From the NCBI GenBank assembly GCA_045567335.1, contig JBJLCZ010000011.1, positions 45,574 through 109,573 of the forward strand: a DNA stretch of 64,000 nucleotides, written 5' to 3'. Under the pieces are notes generated by a model that was not told where the DNA came from, ran no database searches, and saw only the letters and a program-made list of their open reading frames with translations. The position numbers and the translations under genes are program-made. Positions 7,776 through 17,539 of the stretch are shown here, in pieces. The stretch comes from Pelagilacustribacter sp045567335 (GTDB taxonomy: Bacteria; Pseudomonadota; Alphaproteobacteria; Pelagibacterales; Pelagibacteraceae). Positions within the stretch are counted from its first letter, which is position 1. Each line of letters opens with the position of its first letter.

Positions 7776-9101
7776 TTGTTAAAAAAAATATTTATAAAAA
7801 CTTTTGGTTGTCAAATGAACGAGTACGATAGTAATCGCATATTTGATCTTGCAAAATTAGCAGGCTACTTGCCAACAAAAAATATTTCCGAGTCTGATTG
7901 CTACGTTTTAAACACCTGTCACATAAGAGAAAAAGCTACAGATAAAGTGTATCATGATGTAGGTAGAATAAAAAAAGAATTTAAAAATAAAAAAAAACCA
8001 ATTTTGTTAGTAACTGGTTGTGTTGCACAAGCTGAAGGCGATGAAATGCTTAAAAGAGAAAAATACATTGATGGTGTAATTGGACCACAATCATATCAAA
8101 ATATTCCTGAAATTATAAAAAAAATAGAAAAAGCGAAAATTAAAATTAATTCAACTGAATTTGAAGTTATTGAGAAGTTTGATAAATTAAATCTTATTAA
8201 AAACACAAACTCGCAAGTTTCAGCTTATCTTACAATTCAAGAAGGTTGTGATAAATTTTGTAATTTTTGTGTTGTACCGTACACAAGAGGTCCAGAACAT
8301 TCGAGATCTTTAAATGAAATATTATTAGAAGCACAGCAACTCATTAATAATGGTACAAAAGAAATAATTTTATTGGGACAAAATGTTAACGCTTATAGTT
8401 TTGAAGAATATAAGTTGTCAGATTTAATATACAGACTAAATGATTTAAAAGGTTTAAGACGTATTCGTTATACCACTTCACATCCTAAAGATATGACAAA
8501 TGATTTAATAGAAGCTTATAAAAATTGTAAAAAATTAATGCCACTATTGCATCTTCCAGTTCAAAGCGGATCAAACAAAATTCTTTTGTCTATGAACAGA
8601 AAGCATACTGTAGATGACTATACTAAAATAATACAACAGCTAAAAAAGAATAGACCTGAGATAGAGTTTTCAAGTGATTTTATAATAGGTTATCCAGGAG
8701 AAGAAAAAATAGATTTTGATTATACGGTAAGCTTATTAAAAAAAGTTAAATTTATAAATTCATATTCATTTATTTATAGTCCAAGACCTGGAACACCTTC
8801 TGCTAAATTGAAAAGATGCGATAAATTCGAAGCAAAAAAAAGGTTAGCTACTTTTCAAAATTTGACTAATAGTTTTAAAAAGCAACATAGAAAAAAAATT
8901 TTAAATAAAGAAATAGAAGTTTTATTTGAAAATAAAATGAAAAATCAAGAATGTTATTTTGGTAGAGATGAATATGCAAATTCAGTAGTAGTAAAAAGTA
9001 AAAAGAATCTTAAGGGTAAAATTATTAAAGTGAAAATAAAAGATTTTAATCAAAGCACTTTATTTGGTGTTATAGAAGATAATGTTAATATAGCTGCGTA
9101 A
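7776..9101 (+). CDS. miaB: tRNA-2-methylthio-N6-dimethylallyladenosine synthase MiaB
   Basis: Radical-SAM methylthiotransferase that converts i6A37 to ms2i6A37 in tRNA. The start is TTG at 7776, one base after the fur stop; KIFIKTFGCQMNEYDSNR follows immediately, as expected for the family. The UPF0004 domain carries Cys12, Cys48 and Cys82. The radical-SAM C-x3-C-x2-C is Cys158, Cys162 and Cys165 in EGCDKFCNFC. A TRAM domain closes the 441-residue protein. It needs two 4Fe-4S clusters, a plausible client of the NifU-like protein upstream. Confidence 0.96.
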   Translation: MLKKIFIKTFGCQMNEYDSNRIFDLAKLAGYLPTKNISESDCYVLNTCHIREKATDKVYHDVGRIKKEFKNKKKPILLVTGCVAQAEGDEMLKREKYIDGVIGPQSYQNIPEIIKKIEKAKIKINSTEFEVIEKFDKLNLIKNTNSQVSAYLTIQEGCDKFCNFCVVPYTRGPEHSRSLNEILLEAQQLINNGTKEIILLGQNVNAYSFEEYKLSDLIYRLNDLKGLRRIRYTTSHPKDMTNDLIEAYKNCKKLMPLLHLPVQSGSNKILLSMNRKHTVDDYTKIIQQLKKNRPEIEFSSDFIIGYPGEEKIDFDYTVSLLKKVKFINSYSFIYSPRPGTPSAKLKRCDKFEAKKRLATFQNLTNSFKKQHRKKILNKEIEVLFENKMKNQECYFGRDEYANSVVVKSKKNLKGKIIKVKIKDFNQSTLFGVIEDNVNIAA

Positions 9102-9104
9102 AGT

Positions 9105-10094
9105 ATGTCAGAATTAGGTAAATTAAATCAAAACCTTATAATTAAAAAAATAGATAAAGAAACCATCAATCTTCAAATACTTGATAACAATATTTTAATG
9201 TCATTAGTTGGAGAATTTAATGCAAATTTACTTCATTTAGAAAAATTAACAAATACTAATATTTTTTTTAGAGGGAATTCAATTACAATAAAGGGTGAAT
9301 CAGACAATATTACTAAAGTATCGGAGGCTATTAAGTTTTTGATAAATAAATTTCTTTTAACAAATTTAATTGAAAAAAGTGATATAACTTTATCTGTGAA
9401 AAAAAATATAAATCTTGAAAAAAACTCTAATATTCGTTCCTTAGACCAGCTAATTAAAACTCCTAGAAAATCTGTTATAGCAAGGTCCGAAAAACAATCA
9501 GAGTATATTAAAGCTTTAATGGAAAATGATATTGTAATGGCTTTAGGTCCAGCTGGTACAGGAAAAAGTTTTTTAGCCGTATCGGTTGCTATAACTCTTT
9601 TAATAGAAAAAAAGGTTGAAAGAGTTATACTTTCACGACCAGCAGTAGAAGCAGGAGAAAAACTAGGTTTTTTGCCAGGGGACATGAAAGAAAAAGTCGA
9701 CCCTTATTTAAGACCTCTTTACGATGCTCTTTATGATCTTTTTGGTTTTGAAAAAATACAAAAAAAAATTGAGACTGGTGAAATAGAAATTGCCCCTCTT
9801 GCTTTTATGAGAGGAAGAACTTTAAAAAATTCATTTGCTATTTTAGACGAAGCACAAAATGCTACGGCAACACAAATAAAAATGTTTTTAACTCGAATTG
9901 GAGAAAACTCTAAATTAGTAGTGAATGGCGATCCATCGCAAATAGATTTATTAAATAAATCACATTCAGGACTAGTTGAGTCTAATAATATTCTAAAAAA
10001 CATTAAAGAAATCAAAAGTATTGAATTTGATCATAAAGATGTAGTGAGACATCCGTTAGTTTCTAAAATAATTCAGGCTTATCAAAAAAATTAA
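9105..10094 (+). CDS. phoH: PhoH-like ATPase
   Basis: P-loop NTPase of the PhoH/PhoL type, usually linked to RNA metabolism and ribosome maturation with YbeY. Walker A is GPAGTGKS (residues 148-155) and Walker B is FAILDEAQNA. An N-terminal KH-like segment precedes the ATPase core, as in other alphaproteobacteria. The 329-residue length is normal. It overlaps ybeY by one base, and the phoH-ybeY pairing is itself characteristic. Confidence 0.94.
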   Translation: MSELGKLNQNLIIKKIDKETINLQILDNNILMSLVGEFNANLLHLEKLTNTNIFFRGNSITIKGESDNITKVSEAIKFLINKFLLTNLIEKSDITLSVKKNINLEKNSNIRSLDQLIKTPRKSVIARSEKQSEYIKALMENDIVMALGPAGTGKSFLAVSVAITLLIEKKVERVILSRPAVEAGEKLGFLPGDMKEKVDPYLRPLYDALYDLFGFEKIQKKIETGEIEIAPLAFMRGRTLKNSFAILDEAQNATATQIKMFLTRIGENSKLVVNGDPSQIDLLNKSHSGLVESNNILKNIKEIKSIEFDHKDVVRHPLVSKIIQAYQKN

Positions 10095-10558
10095 TGATCA
10101 AAGTTAATGTTGTTATTGGTGATAAAAATTGGAAAAAATATATTAAAAATCCAAAACAATATTTGAATAAAAAAATAAAAAAATTAAATAAAAATAATAT
10201 TTATTTTAGAAAAAAAAAAGTTGAGTTTTCAATAATGATAAACGGAGATTCTTATATAAAACAACTAAATAAAAAATTTAGAAAAAAAAATAAATCTACT
10301 GATGTATTATCGTTTCCATTTAATAAGAAAAAGTCTTTGAATAATTTATTAAACAAGAACAGCTTGTTTTATCTTGGAGATATTGTGATAAATTTAAGTA
10401 AAATTTTAGATAAATCAAATAATAAAAAACTTAAACAAAAATTTGACAGATTGTGGATTCACGGTTTTTTACACTTACTAGGAAATCGACATAAATTAAA
10501 TAAAGATTATTTAAAAATGAAAAAATTAGAAAATACTTTCTTTAATTCTATTAATTAA
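10094..10558 (+). CDS. ybeY: Endoribonuclease / rRNA maturation factor YbeY
   Basis: Zinc-dependent endoribonuclease needed for 16S rRNA 3'-end maturation and ribosome quality control. The metal-binding signature H-x3-H-x5-H is His123, His127 and His133 in HGFLHLLGNRH; the usual Asp before the last His is Arg here. TDVLSFPF is the conserved upstream motif. The 154-residue protein is very Lys/Asn-rich. The stop is immediately followed by the lnt start; the corC gene commonly found here is absent. Confidence 0.93.
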   Translation: MIKVNVVIGDKNWKKYIKNPKQYLNKKIKKLNKNNIYFRKKKVEFSIMINGDSYIKQLNKKFRKKNKSTDVLSFPFNKKKSLNNLLNKNSLFYLGDIVINLSKILDKSNNKKLKQKFDRLWIHGFLHLLGNRHKLNKDYLKMKKLENTFFNSIN

Positions 10559-12127
10559 ATGATAAGTCAAAAAATATTAAATAGTAGAACAACTATTGTA
10601 TTTATAATTCCATTTGTATTAGGAATGCTGTCAGTTTTGAGTTTTGAGCCTTTTAATTTAACTTTTGTCAATTTTATTATTCTACCTTTTCTATTTTTGA
10701 CAATATCTTACGTAAACAAAAAATCTAAAAGCACTTACAGAAAAAGACCTTATTATAGAAATTTTTTTTATGTAGGCTATCTTTTTGGAATAGGCTTTTT
10801 TTTATCAGGAACATTTTGGATTTCTTATTCTTTAACTTTTGATGAAAATTTTAAATTTTTAATTCCATTTGCTTTAATTTTATTTCCGATTTTATTAGGG
10901 TTATTTTTTGGTTTTGGGACTTTAGCAATTGGACCATTTATTAAAAGTAATAATTCATCTATTTTTATGTTTTGTATCAGTTTTTCAGTTTTAGATTATT
11001 TTAGAAGCAAAATACTAACCGGCTTTCCATGGAATTTGTGGGCTTATAGTTGGTCTTGGTGGCCTGAAGTAATTCAAATACTAGGTACTATAGGTTTGTT
11101 TGCTTTTAATCTATTAACACTTACAGTTTTTTGTTTTCCTCTACTTATATTATTAAATAAAGATAAAAATAAATTAATGAGTTTATTTATTATAGGAATA
11201 TTATTTTTCTCAAATTATCTTTATGGTTCATTTAAAATTAATCAAGATAAGCAAAAATACAGCGTAAATGCATTAAATGCTCAAGATTTAATAAATTTAA
11301 AAATAATTTCTCCTAATTTTGATTTAAAATATAATTTAGAATTAACAGAAATTGAAAAAAAGATTAAACAATTAATAAAATATAGCGAACCTCAGGTAAA
11401 AAAAAATACTCTTTTTATTTGGCCTGAAGGAGTTTTTGTAGGATCAAATTATAAGGATTTACAAAAATATAAAAGTCTATTTAAAAAAAGTTTTTCAAAT
11501 AATCATATAATAGTATTTGGAATAAATACTTTATCAACAACTTCAGGTGAATTTTTTAATAGCTTAATAGCTGTAAATAATGATTTTGAAATTATTTATC
11601 GTTACGATAAGGAAAAATTAGTTCCATTTGGAGAATTTTTACCTTTAGAAAATATGTTTAAAAAGTTAGGTGTTAAAAAAATCACCGAAGGTTACGGTTC
11701 TTTCACCTCTGGTTCTTCAAACGAATATTTGACTATTAATAAATTTAATATAATGCCTTTAATCTGTTATGAGATAATTTTTACTGAATTTATTCAAAAA
11801 ATTCAAAAAGATGTAAATTTAATAATTAATATTTCGGAAGATGCTTGGTTTGGAGGTTCAATAGGACCCCATCAACATTTTGCTAAAGCAATTTTTAGGG
11901 CTGTTGAAAGCAACAAAATATTAGCAAGATCAGCTAATAAAGGTATAAGCGCTTTTATTAACAATAATGGACAAGTAATAAAAAGATTAGAACCTAATGA
12001 AAAAGGTAATATTGAATTAGATATACCTTTATTTAACAACAGCTCAGGAAACAAAAATGATTTGATATTTTTTATGCTTTTATTTACATATACATCATTC
12101 TATTTAATTTTAAGAAAAAAAATATAA
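10559..12127 (+). CDS. lnt: Apolipoprotein N-acyltransferase
   Basis: Adds the third acyl chain to lipoproteins at the periplasmic face of the inner membrane. The 522-residue protein has several N-terminal transmembrane segments, then a nitrilase-like domain. The Glu-Lys-Cys catalytic set is visible as the Glu in IWPEGVF, the Lys in EKLVPFGEF and Cys403 in LICYEIIF. A last hydrophobic segment near the C-terminus completes the fold. The gene overlaps metK by one base. Lipoprotein clients in this window include the products at 53227 and 62928. Confidence 0.95.
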   Translation: MISQKILNSRTTIVFIIPFVLGMLSVLSFEPFNLTFVNFIILPFLFLTISYVNKKSKSTYRKRPYYRNFFYVGYLFGIGFFLSGTFWISYSLTFDENFKFLIPFALILFPILLGLFFGFGTLAIGPFIKSNNSSIFMFCISFSVLDYFRSKILTGFPWNLWAYSWSWWPEVIQILGTIGLFAFNLLTLTVFCFPLLILLNKDKNKLMSLFIIGILFFSNYLYGSFKINQDKQKYSVNALNAQDLINLKIISPNFDLKYNLELTEIEKKIKQLIKYSEPQVKKNTLFIWPEGVFVGSNYKDLQKYKSLFKKSFSNNHIIVFGINTLSTTSGEFFNSLIAVNNDFEIIYRYDKEKLVPFGEFLPLENMFKKLGVKKITEGYGSFTSGSSNEYLTINKFNIMPLICYEIIFTEFIQKIQKDVNLIINISEDAWFGGSIGPHQHFAKAIFRAVESNKILARSANKGISAFINNNGQVIKRLEPNEKGNIELDIPLFNNSSGNKNDLIFFMLLFTYTSFYLILRKKI

Positions 12128-13287
12128 TGAACAATAATTATCTATTCACGAGTGAGTCAGTTTCAGAGGGTCATCCAGATAAAGTTTGTGACAGAATATC
12201 AGATATGGTTGTTGACACTTATTTATCTAAAGAACCTTATGCACGAGTTGCATGTGAGACTTTAACAACTACTAATAAAGTAGTTTTGGCAGGTGAAACT
12301 AGAGGACCAAAAATTAATAATGACGAACTGATAGCAAAAGTAAGAGAGTGTATAAAAGATATTGGTTATGATCAAAAAGGTTTTAGTTGGAAAACAGCTA
12401 ACATTGAAAGTCATTTACATGAACAATCAACAGATATAGCGATGGGTGTTGACTCAAAAGGAAACAAAGATGAAGGAGCTGGAGATCAAGGAATAATGTT
12501 TGGTTATGCATGTAAAGAGACAAAAAACTTAATGCCAGCACCAATAGATTTTTCACACAAGATTTTAAGACTTATGGCTCAAGATAGAAAAAGTGGAGAC
12601 CTTCAAGGAATTGAACCTGATTCCAAAAGTCAAGTTTCAATGATGTATGAAAACGATAAACCAAAAAAAATTACTTCAATTGTAATATCTACTCAACACT
12701 CTAAAGACTTAAACCAAAAACAAGTTAAAGATTTAATTCTCCCATACATTAAAAAATCTATTCCAGAAAATTTTATAAAAGATTTAAAGGACAAAGACAT
12801 TTATATTAATCCCACTGGTCAATTTATTATTGGAGGCCCAGATGGAGACACTGGACTCACAGGAAGAAAAATTATAGTTGATACTTATGGTGGTGCAGCG
12901 CCTCATGGTGGAGGAGCGTTTTCAGGAAAAGATCCAACAAAAGTAGATAGATCCGCAGCTTATGTTGCCAGGCATTTAGCTAAAAATGTTGTGGCAGCAG
13001 GAGTTTCAGAAAAATGTTTAATACAACTTGCTTATGCTATCGGTGTTTCAAAGCCTTTATCAATTTATGTTAAATTAGATGATAAAGATAATGCAAAAGT
13101 TGAAAATGTAAAAAAATTAATTGAAAATAATTTTGATTTATCTCCAAGAGGAATAAGAGAAATGTTAAAGTTGAATAAGCCTATTTATGAGGTTACATCA
13201 GCTTACGGCCATTTTGGAAGGGAGCCCACAAATAATGGGCAATTCTCTTGGGAAAAGACTGATAAAATTGATATTTTCAAAATGTAA
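12127..13287 (+). CDS. metK: S-adenosylmethionine synthetase
   Basis: Makes SAM from methionine and ATP. The 386-residue sequence contains SESVSEGHPDKVCDRISD at the N-terminus, the GAGDQGIMFGYA hexapeptide region and GGGAFSGKDPTKVDRSAAY near residue 265. Length is typical. Because it is the last gene before a strong terminator and overlaps lnt, it appears to be transcribed from upstream; no room exists for a leader riboswitch. It supplies SAM for MiaB and UbiE, and SAH is recycled by AhcY (48180). Confidence 0.97.
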   Translation: MNNNYLFTSESVSEGHPDKVCDRISDMVVDTYLSKEPYARVACETLTTTNKVVLAGETRGPKINNDELIAKVRECIKDIGYDQKGFSWKTANIESHLHEQSTDIAMGVDSKGNKDEGAGDQGIMFGYACKETKNLMPAPIDFSHKILRLMAQDRKSGDLQGIEPDSKSQVSMMYENDKPKKITSIVISTQHSKDLNQKQVKDLILPYIKKSIPENFIKDLKDKDIYINPTGQFIIGGPDGDTGLTGRKIIVDTYGGAAPHGGGAFSGKDPTKVDRSAAYVARHLAKNVVAAGVSEKCLIQLAYAIGVSKPLSIYVKLDDKDNAKVENVKKLIENNFDLSPRGIREMLKLNKPIYEVTSAYGHFGREPTNNGQFSWEKTDKIDIFKM

Positions 13288-13340
13288 ACTTGAATAATCT
13301 CTAAATATTTATTAGATATAGTTTAAAATATGAATTGACA

Positions 13341-13366
13341 AAATGGGCTTTAGCCCATTTTTTTTT
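13341..13366 (+). terminator. Rho-independent terminator after metK
   Basis: A perfect 8-bp stem AAATGGGC/GCCCATTT with a 4-nt TTTA loop is followed directly by a run of T to 13366. This is the clearest intrinsic terminator in the window and separates the lnt-metK transcript from nusA. Confidence 0.93.
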
Positions 13367-13386
13367 GGAAAAAAAAGAAGAATAAA

Positions 13387-14937
13387 ATGTTGAATAGAGG
13401 ATTAGATAAGCTTGAACTTTTAAGAATCGTAGAAGCTGTTGCGAACGAGAAATCTATAGATAAAGAACTAGTTATAGAATCTATGGAAAGTGCTATTCAA
13501 AAAGCCGCACTAACAAAGTTTGGAAATGATAATAATATTGAAGTTACCATTGATAGAGAAAGTGGAGACATAAAAATTAAAAAAGTTTTAGAAATAGTTG
13601 AGGAACCAGAAGACATAAATAGAGAAATATCGCTAAAAGACGCAAAAGATCAGAGTAAAAAAAATGAAAGTCTTAAAATTGGAGATAAAATTTTTGAAGA
13701 GTTGCCTCAAATTGATTTTGGAAGAATAGCAGCCCAAAGTGCTAAGCAAGTTATAAGTTCCAGGGTAAGAGAGGCTGAGAAAGATAGGCAGTATAACGAC
13801 TTCATTGAAAAACAAGGACAGATTTTAAGCGGAATAATTAAAAGATTAGAGTATGGAAATGTAATTGTTGATCTTGGAAGAGCTGAGGGAGTCATAAAAA
13901 AAGATGAGCTTATACCAAGAGAAATTTTAAAAAACGGTGATCGAGTAAAAGCTTATTGTTATGAAGTTAAAAAAGAATTAAAAGGACATCAGATTTTTTT
14001 ATCAAGAGCCCATCCTCAATTTCTAGCTAAATTATTTTTTCAAGAAGTTCCCGAAATTTATGAAGGTATTATAGAAATAAAATCAGTTGCAAGAGATCCA
14101 GGTAGCAGAGCAAAAATATGTGTAAGTTCTCAAGATAGTTCTATAGATCCAGTTGGGGCATGTGTAGGAATGAGAGGAAGTAGAGTGCAAACCATCGTTA
14201 ATGAGTTGCATGGAGAAAAAATTGATATTATTAAGTGGACCGAAGATTTACCAACACTAATCTCAGAATCTTTATCACCTGCAGAAATTCAGAAAGTTTT
14301 AATTGATCAAGAAAATAAAAGAATAGATGTAATTTTAACTGAAGAAAACTTAAGCAAAGCAATCGGTAGAAGAGGACAAAATGTAAGATTGGCTTCAAAA
14401 CTAACAAATTTTGAAATCGATATTTTAACAGACAAAGAAGATTCTGAAAGAAGACAGGCTGAGTTTAAAGATAAAACTGAAACACTAATAAAAAGTTTAG
14501 AAGTCGATGAAACTCTTGGTCAATTATTAGTTTCCGAAGGATTTCAAGGAATTGAAGATATAGCCCAATCTACTCCTGAAGATATTTCAAAAATTGAAGG
14601 CATAGATGATGTTACTGCAAAAGAGTTAATTGATAGGTCCAAAGAAAATTTGATTAAAGAAAAAGAAGAAGTATCTAAAAAACTTAAAGAACTTGGAGTT
14701 GAGGAGTCATTAATAAAATTAAAAGGAATAACCCAAGGGATGTTAGTGTTGTTAGGTCAAAGAAATATAAAAAAACTAAGTGATTTTGCTGACTTATCTT
14801 CAGATGAATTAATAGGTGGATCTGATGAAGTTAAAGGAAAAAAAATAAGAATTGAAGGTTATTTAGAGGAATTTTCTTTATCTCGAGAAGAGGCAGATCA
14901 ACTAATAATGGCAGCAAGAGAGATAGTTTTTAAATAA
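13387..14937 (+). CDS. nusA: Transcription termination/antitermination factor NusA
   Basis: Binds RNA polymerase and nascent RNA to modulate pausing, termination and rRNA antitermination. The 516-residue protein has the N-terminal polymerase-binding domain, an S1 domain (GIIKRLEYGNVIVDLGRAEG, about residues 140-200), two KH domains (GACVGMRGSRVQTIV and AIGRRGQNVRLA) and two C-terminal acidic repeats (about 370-510). It starts just after a terminator, so it needs its own promoter; a possible TTGAAT (13290) with TAGATA (13313) at 17-nt spacing is only suggestive. The usual upstream partner rimP is absent. Confidence 0.96.
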   Translation: MLNRGLDKLELLRIVEAVANEKSIDKELVIESMESAIQKAALTKFGNDNNIEVTIDRESGDIKIKKVLEIVEEPEDINREISLKDAKDQSKKNESLKIGDKIFEELPQIDFGRIAAQSAKQVISSRVREAEKDRQYNDFIEKQGQILSGIIKRLEYGNVIVDLGRAEGVIKKDELIPREILKNGDRVKAYCYEVKKELKGHQIFLSRAHPQFLAKLFFQEVPEIYEGIIEIKSVARDPGSRAKICVSSQDSSIDPVGACVGMRGSRVQTIVNELHGEKIDIIKWTEDLPTLISESLSPAEIQKVLIDQENKRIDVILTEENLSKAIGRRGQNVRLASKLTNFEIDILTDKEDSERRQAEFKDKTETLIKSLEVDETLGQLLVSEGFQGIEDIAQSTPEDISKIEGIDDVTAKELIDRSKENLIKEKEEVSKKLKELGVEESLIKLKGITQGMLVLLGQRNIKKLSDFADLSSDELIGGSDEVKGKKIRIEGYLEEFSLSREEADQLIMAAREIVFK

Positions 14938-14942
14938 AATTT

Positions 14943-17141
14943 ATGGATGAAAAAAAATCTAAAAAAAAAACACTAACAATATCAAGTTCCGTAAGTAAAA
15001 AAATTGATATTTCATCTTTGAAAAAAAGTGGTAAAAAAGCATTTTCAATTGAAAAAAAGAAACCTTTTAGGCCAGCAAGAGATCATTTTAAAGGATCTTC
15101 AAATACAAGCTCATTCAATAAACCTGACCTTAACAAAAAAAACCCATCTCGAAAATTTATAGAACAGCAGGCAACAAAAGCTTTTATTAAAAAAGATGAT
15201 AAAAAAACTCCGCCTAAAAATAAATTAAAAATTAAAGGTCCAATCGATAAAAGAGATTTTAAACTTACAGTTTCTAGAGCAATGAACGTTGAAGAAATCG
15301 AGATTAAACAAAGAAGTTTAGCATCTGTTAAAAGAGCAAGACTTAAAGAAAAAAAAAGCAACGTAGATAAAGAAGAAAAAAAAGAATTTAAAAAAGTTGT
15401 AAGAGATGTAAAGGTTCCTGAGCAAATATCAATTCAAGAACTATCAAACAGGATGGCTGAAAGATCTAACGATATAATTAAATTTTTATTTAATATGAAA
15501 GTTGTTGCTACTATAAATCATGTAATAGACAAAGATACAGCTGAATACATAGTTAAAGAATTTGGTCACAATCCTGTTGTTGAGGAGTCTCCGACTTTAG
15601 ATATAAGTAAAAAAGTAAAGTTAGAAGGAAAAAATCTTGTTAAAAGGCCTCCAGTAGTTACAATAATGGGACATGTTGATCATGGAAAAACATCTTTGCT
15701 TGATGCTTTAAGAGACACCAGTGTTGTTGCTGGCGAGCATGGAGGAATCACGCAACATATAGGTGCTTATCAGGTTCAGAATAAAAAAAAACAAGTTATA
15801 ACTTTTATTGATACTCCTGGTCATGCAGCTTTTACAGAAATGAGAGCCAGAGGATCAAAGATAACTGATATAGTTGTACTTGTTGTAGCAGCAGATGATG
15901 GCATTAAACCACAAACTATAGAAGCAATTCAACATTCAAAGGCAGCAAAAGTACCTATAATTGTTGCTATTAACAAATGTGATTTACCTGAAAAAAATAT
16001 TAGCAAAATTAAGAATGAATTAATGCAATATGAGCTTGTTGCAGAAGATTTAAGCGGTGATACATTATTTGTTGAAGTATCAGCCACAAAAAAACAAAAT
16101 TTAGAAAAACTAAATGAATGTATACTTTTACAATCAGAACTATTAGACTTAAAGGCTTCAAACACAGGTTATGCAACTGGAGTCGTGATAGAATCAAAAA
16201 TAGATAAAGGCAAAGGGCCAGTATCCACAATTTTAATATCTAATGGTTTGCTTAAAAGAGGAGATTTCTTTGTTTGTGGAAACACATGGGGAAAAATTAG
16301 AGCTATGATTGATCATGAGGGAAAGATTGTTAATGAGGCCACTCCTTCAATGCCAGTAGAGATATTAGGAATGAACGACTCTGCTTTTGCAGGAGCAGAA
16401 TTTTTAGTTACAGAAAATGAAGACAAAGCAAAAGAAATAGCTGAATTTAGAAAAGATAATTCTTTAGGAAATAATAAAGCTTTAAAAGCAAAAGATAAAA
16501 CTACTTTATTTGAAAATAAAGATGAAAAAGAGGAACTTAATATAATTATTAAGTCCGACGTACAAGGTTCTAGTGAAGCATTGAAAACAGCAATTAATAA
16601 AATAGAACACGCTGAAGTTAAGTCTAATATTATCTTGTCCGACATTGGAATGATTAATGAAACAGACGTATCTTTAGCTAAGGCCTCAAACGCTTTGTTG
16701 ATAGGTTTTAATGTAAAACCTAATAGAGAGGCAAAAAAATTAGCTGAGGATCAACATGTAGAAATAAAATATTTTAATATAATTTACGAAGCACTTGATT
16801 TTGTAGAAAAAGGTCTTTCTGGATTACTAACACCTGACATTGAAGAAAAAATAAGTGGCTCAGCTGAAATTCTAAAAATCTTCAAAGTTTCAAACACTGG
16901 TAAAGTTGCAGGCTCAAAAGTTGTTGATGGGGAAATTAAAAATAAATCTAAAGCAAGGCTTATAAGAGACGGAGTTGTAGTTTATGATGGTGAAATAGTG
17001 AGTATTTTTAGAGAAAAAAATCAAGTTAAAGAAGTAAAGTCTGGATTAGAGTGTGGAATTGGTCTTAAAGATTTTATGGATTTTAAAGAGAAAGATATAA
17101 TTGAGGCTTATGAAGCAATTAAAATAGAGAGAACGTTGTAA
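14943..17141 (+). CDS. infB: Translation initiation factor IF-2
   Basis: GTPase that recruits fMet-tRNA to the 30S subunit. The 732-residue protein has a Lys-rich N-terminal region (about 1-150), an IF2_N segment (SIQELSNRMAERSNDIIKFL) and the G domain with VTIMGHVDHGKTSL (P-loop), DTPGHAAF (G3) and NKCD (G4), then domains II-IV ending near GIGLKDFMDF. It begins 5 nt after nusA, with no ylxR between them, and overlaps rbfA by one base. Confidence 0.97.
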   Translation: MDEKKSKKKTLTISSSVSKKIDISSLKKSGKKAFSIEKKKPFRPARDHFKGSSNTSSFNKPDLNKKNPSRKFIEQQATKAFIKKDDKKTPPKNKLKIKGPIDKRDFKLTVSRAMNVEEIEIKQRSLASVKRARLKEKKSNVDKEEKKEFKKVVRDVKVPEQISIQELSNRMAERSNDIIKFLFNMKVVATINHVIDKDTAEYIVKEFGHNPVVEESPTLDISKKVKLEGKNLVKRPPVVTIMGHVDHGKTSLLDALRDTSVVAGEHGGITQHIGAYQVQNKKKQVITFIDTPGHAAFTEMRARGSKITDIVVLVVAADDGIKPQTIEAIQHSKAAKVPIIVAINKCDLPEKNISKIKNELMQYELVAEDLSGDTLFVEVSATKKQNLEKLNECILLQSELLDLKASNTGYATGVVIESKIDKGKGPVSTILISNGLLKRGDFFVCGNTWGKIRAMIDHEGKIVNEATPSMPVEILGMNDSAFAGAEFLVTENEDKAKEIAEFRKDNSLGNNKALKAKDKTTLFENKDEKEELNIIIKSDVQGSSEALKTAINKIEHAEVKSNIILSDIGMINETDVSLAKASNALLIGFNVKPNREAKKLAEDQHVEIKYFNIIYEALDFVEKGLSGLLTPDIEEKISGSAEILKIFKVSNTGKVAGSKVVDGEIKNKSKARLIRDGVVVYDGEIVSIFREKNQVKEVKSGLECGIGLKDFMDFKEKDIIEAYEAIKIERTL

Positions 17142-17539
17142 TGATCAAACCTAATCGATTTCCAGTATATTCTCAAAGACAACTTAGAGTAGGAGAGTTA
17201 GTTAAGCAAAATTTAGGCGAAATCTTTATCAGAAATGAGGCTAAAATTCCTTTAATTAATACAAAAATTATAACTGTTACAGAAGTCAGAATGACACCAG
17301 ATCTAAAAACAGCTAGAGCATACGTTATTCCATTGGGAGGACACGATTTAAGAGAAACAGTTAGTGTCTTGACTGAATACTCTCATCTTGTTAGAAGAGC
17401 ACTGTCAAAAAAACTTGATATAAAGTTTCTTCCTAAAATAAAATTTGTAGAAGATAACTCTTTTGAATACGCAGAAAAAATTGAAAAGTTAATTAAAAAA
17501 AATAAAAAAAATGAAACAGAAAAAAAAAGATACAATTAG
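17141..17539 (+). CDS. rbfA: Ribosome-binding factor A
   Basis: 30S subunit maturation/cold-adaptation factor. The 132-residue protein has the family pattern RQLRVGELVKQNLGEIF at the N-terminus and VTEVRMTPDLKTARAYV in the KH-like core. The last ten codons are a poly-Lys/Asn tail that overlaps the start of rpsO by 29 nt in another frame. In many relatives truB lies between rbfA and rpsO; here there is no space for it. Confidence 0.94.
   Translation: MIKPNRFPVYSQRQLRVGELVKQNLGEIFIRNEAKIPLINTKIITVTEVRMTPDLKTARAYVIPLGGHDLRETVSVLTEYSHLVRRALSKKLDIKFLPKIKFVEDNSFEYAEKIEKLIKKNKKNETEKKRYN

Noticed and set aside
9233..9685. 150-codon minus-strand frame inside phoH
   Set aside because: Fully within a conserved gene, no family pattern, arises from AT-rich codon bias.
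13335..13363. TTGACA in the metK terminator as nusA promoter
   Set aside because: The expected -10 position is a T run; no acceptable hexamer.
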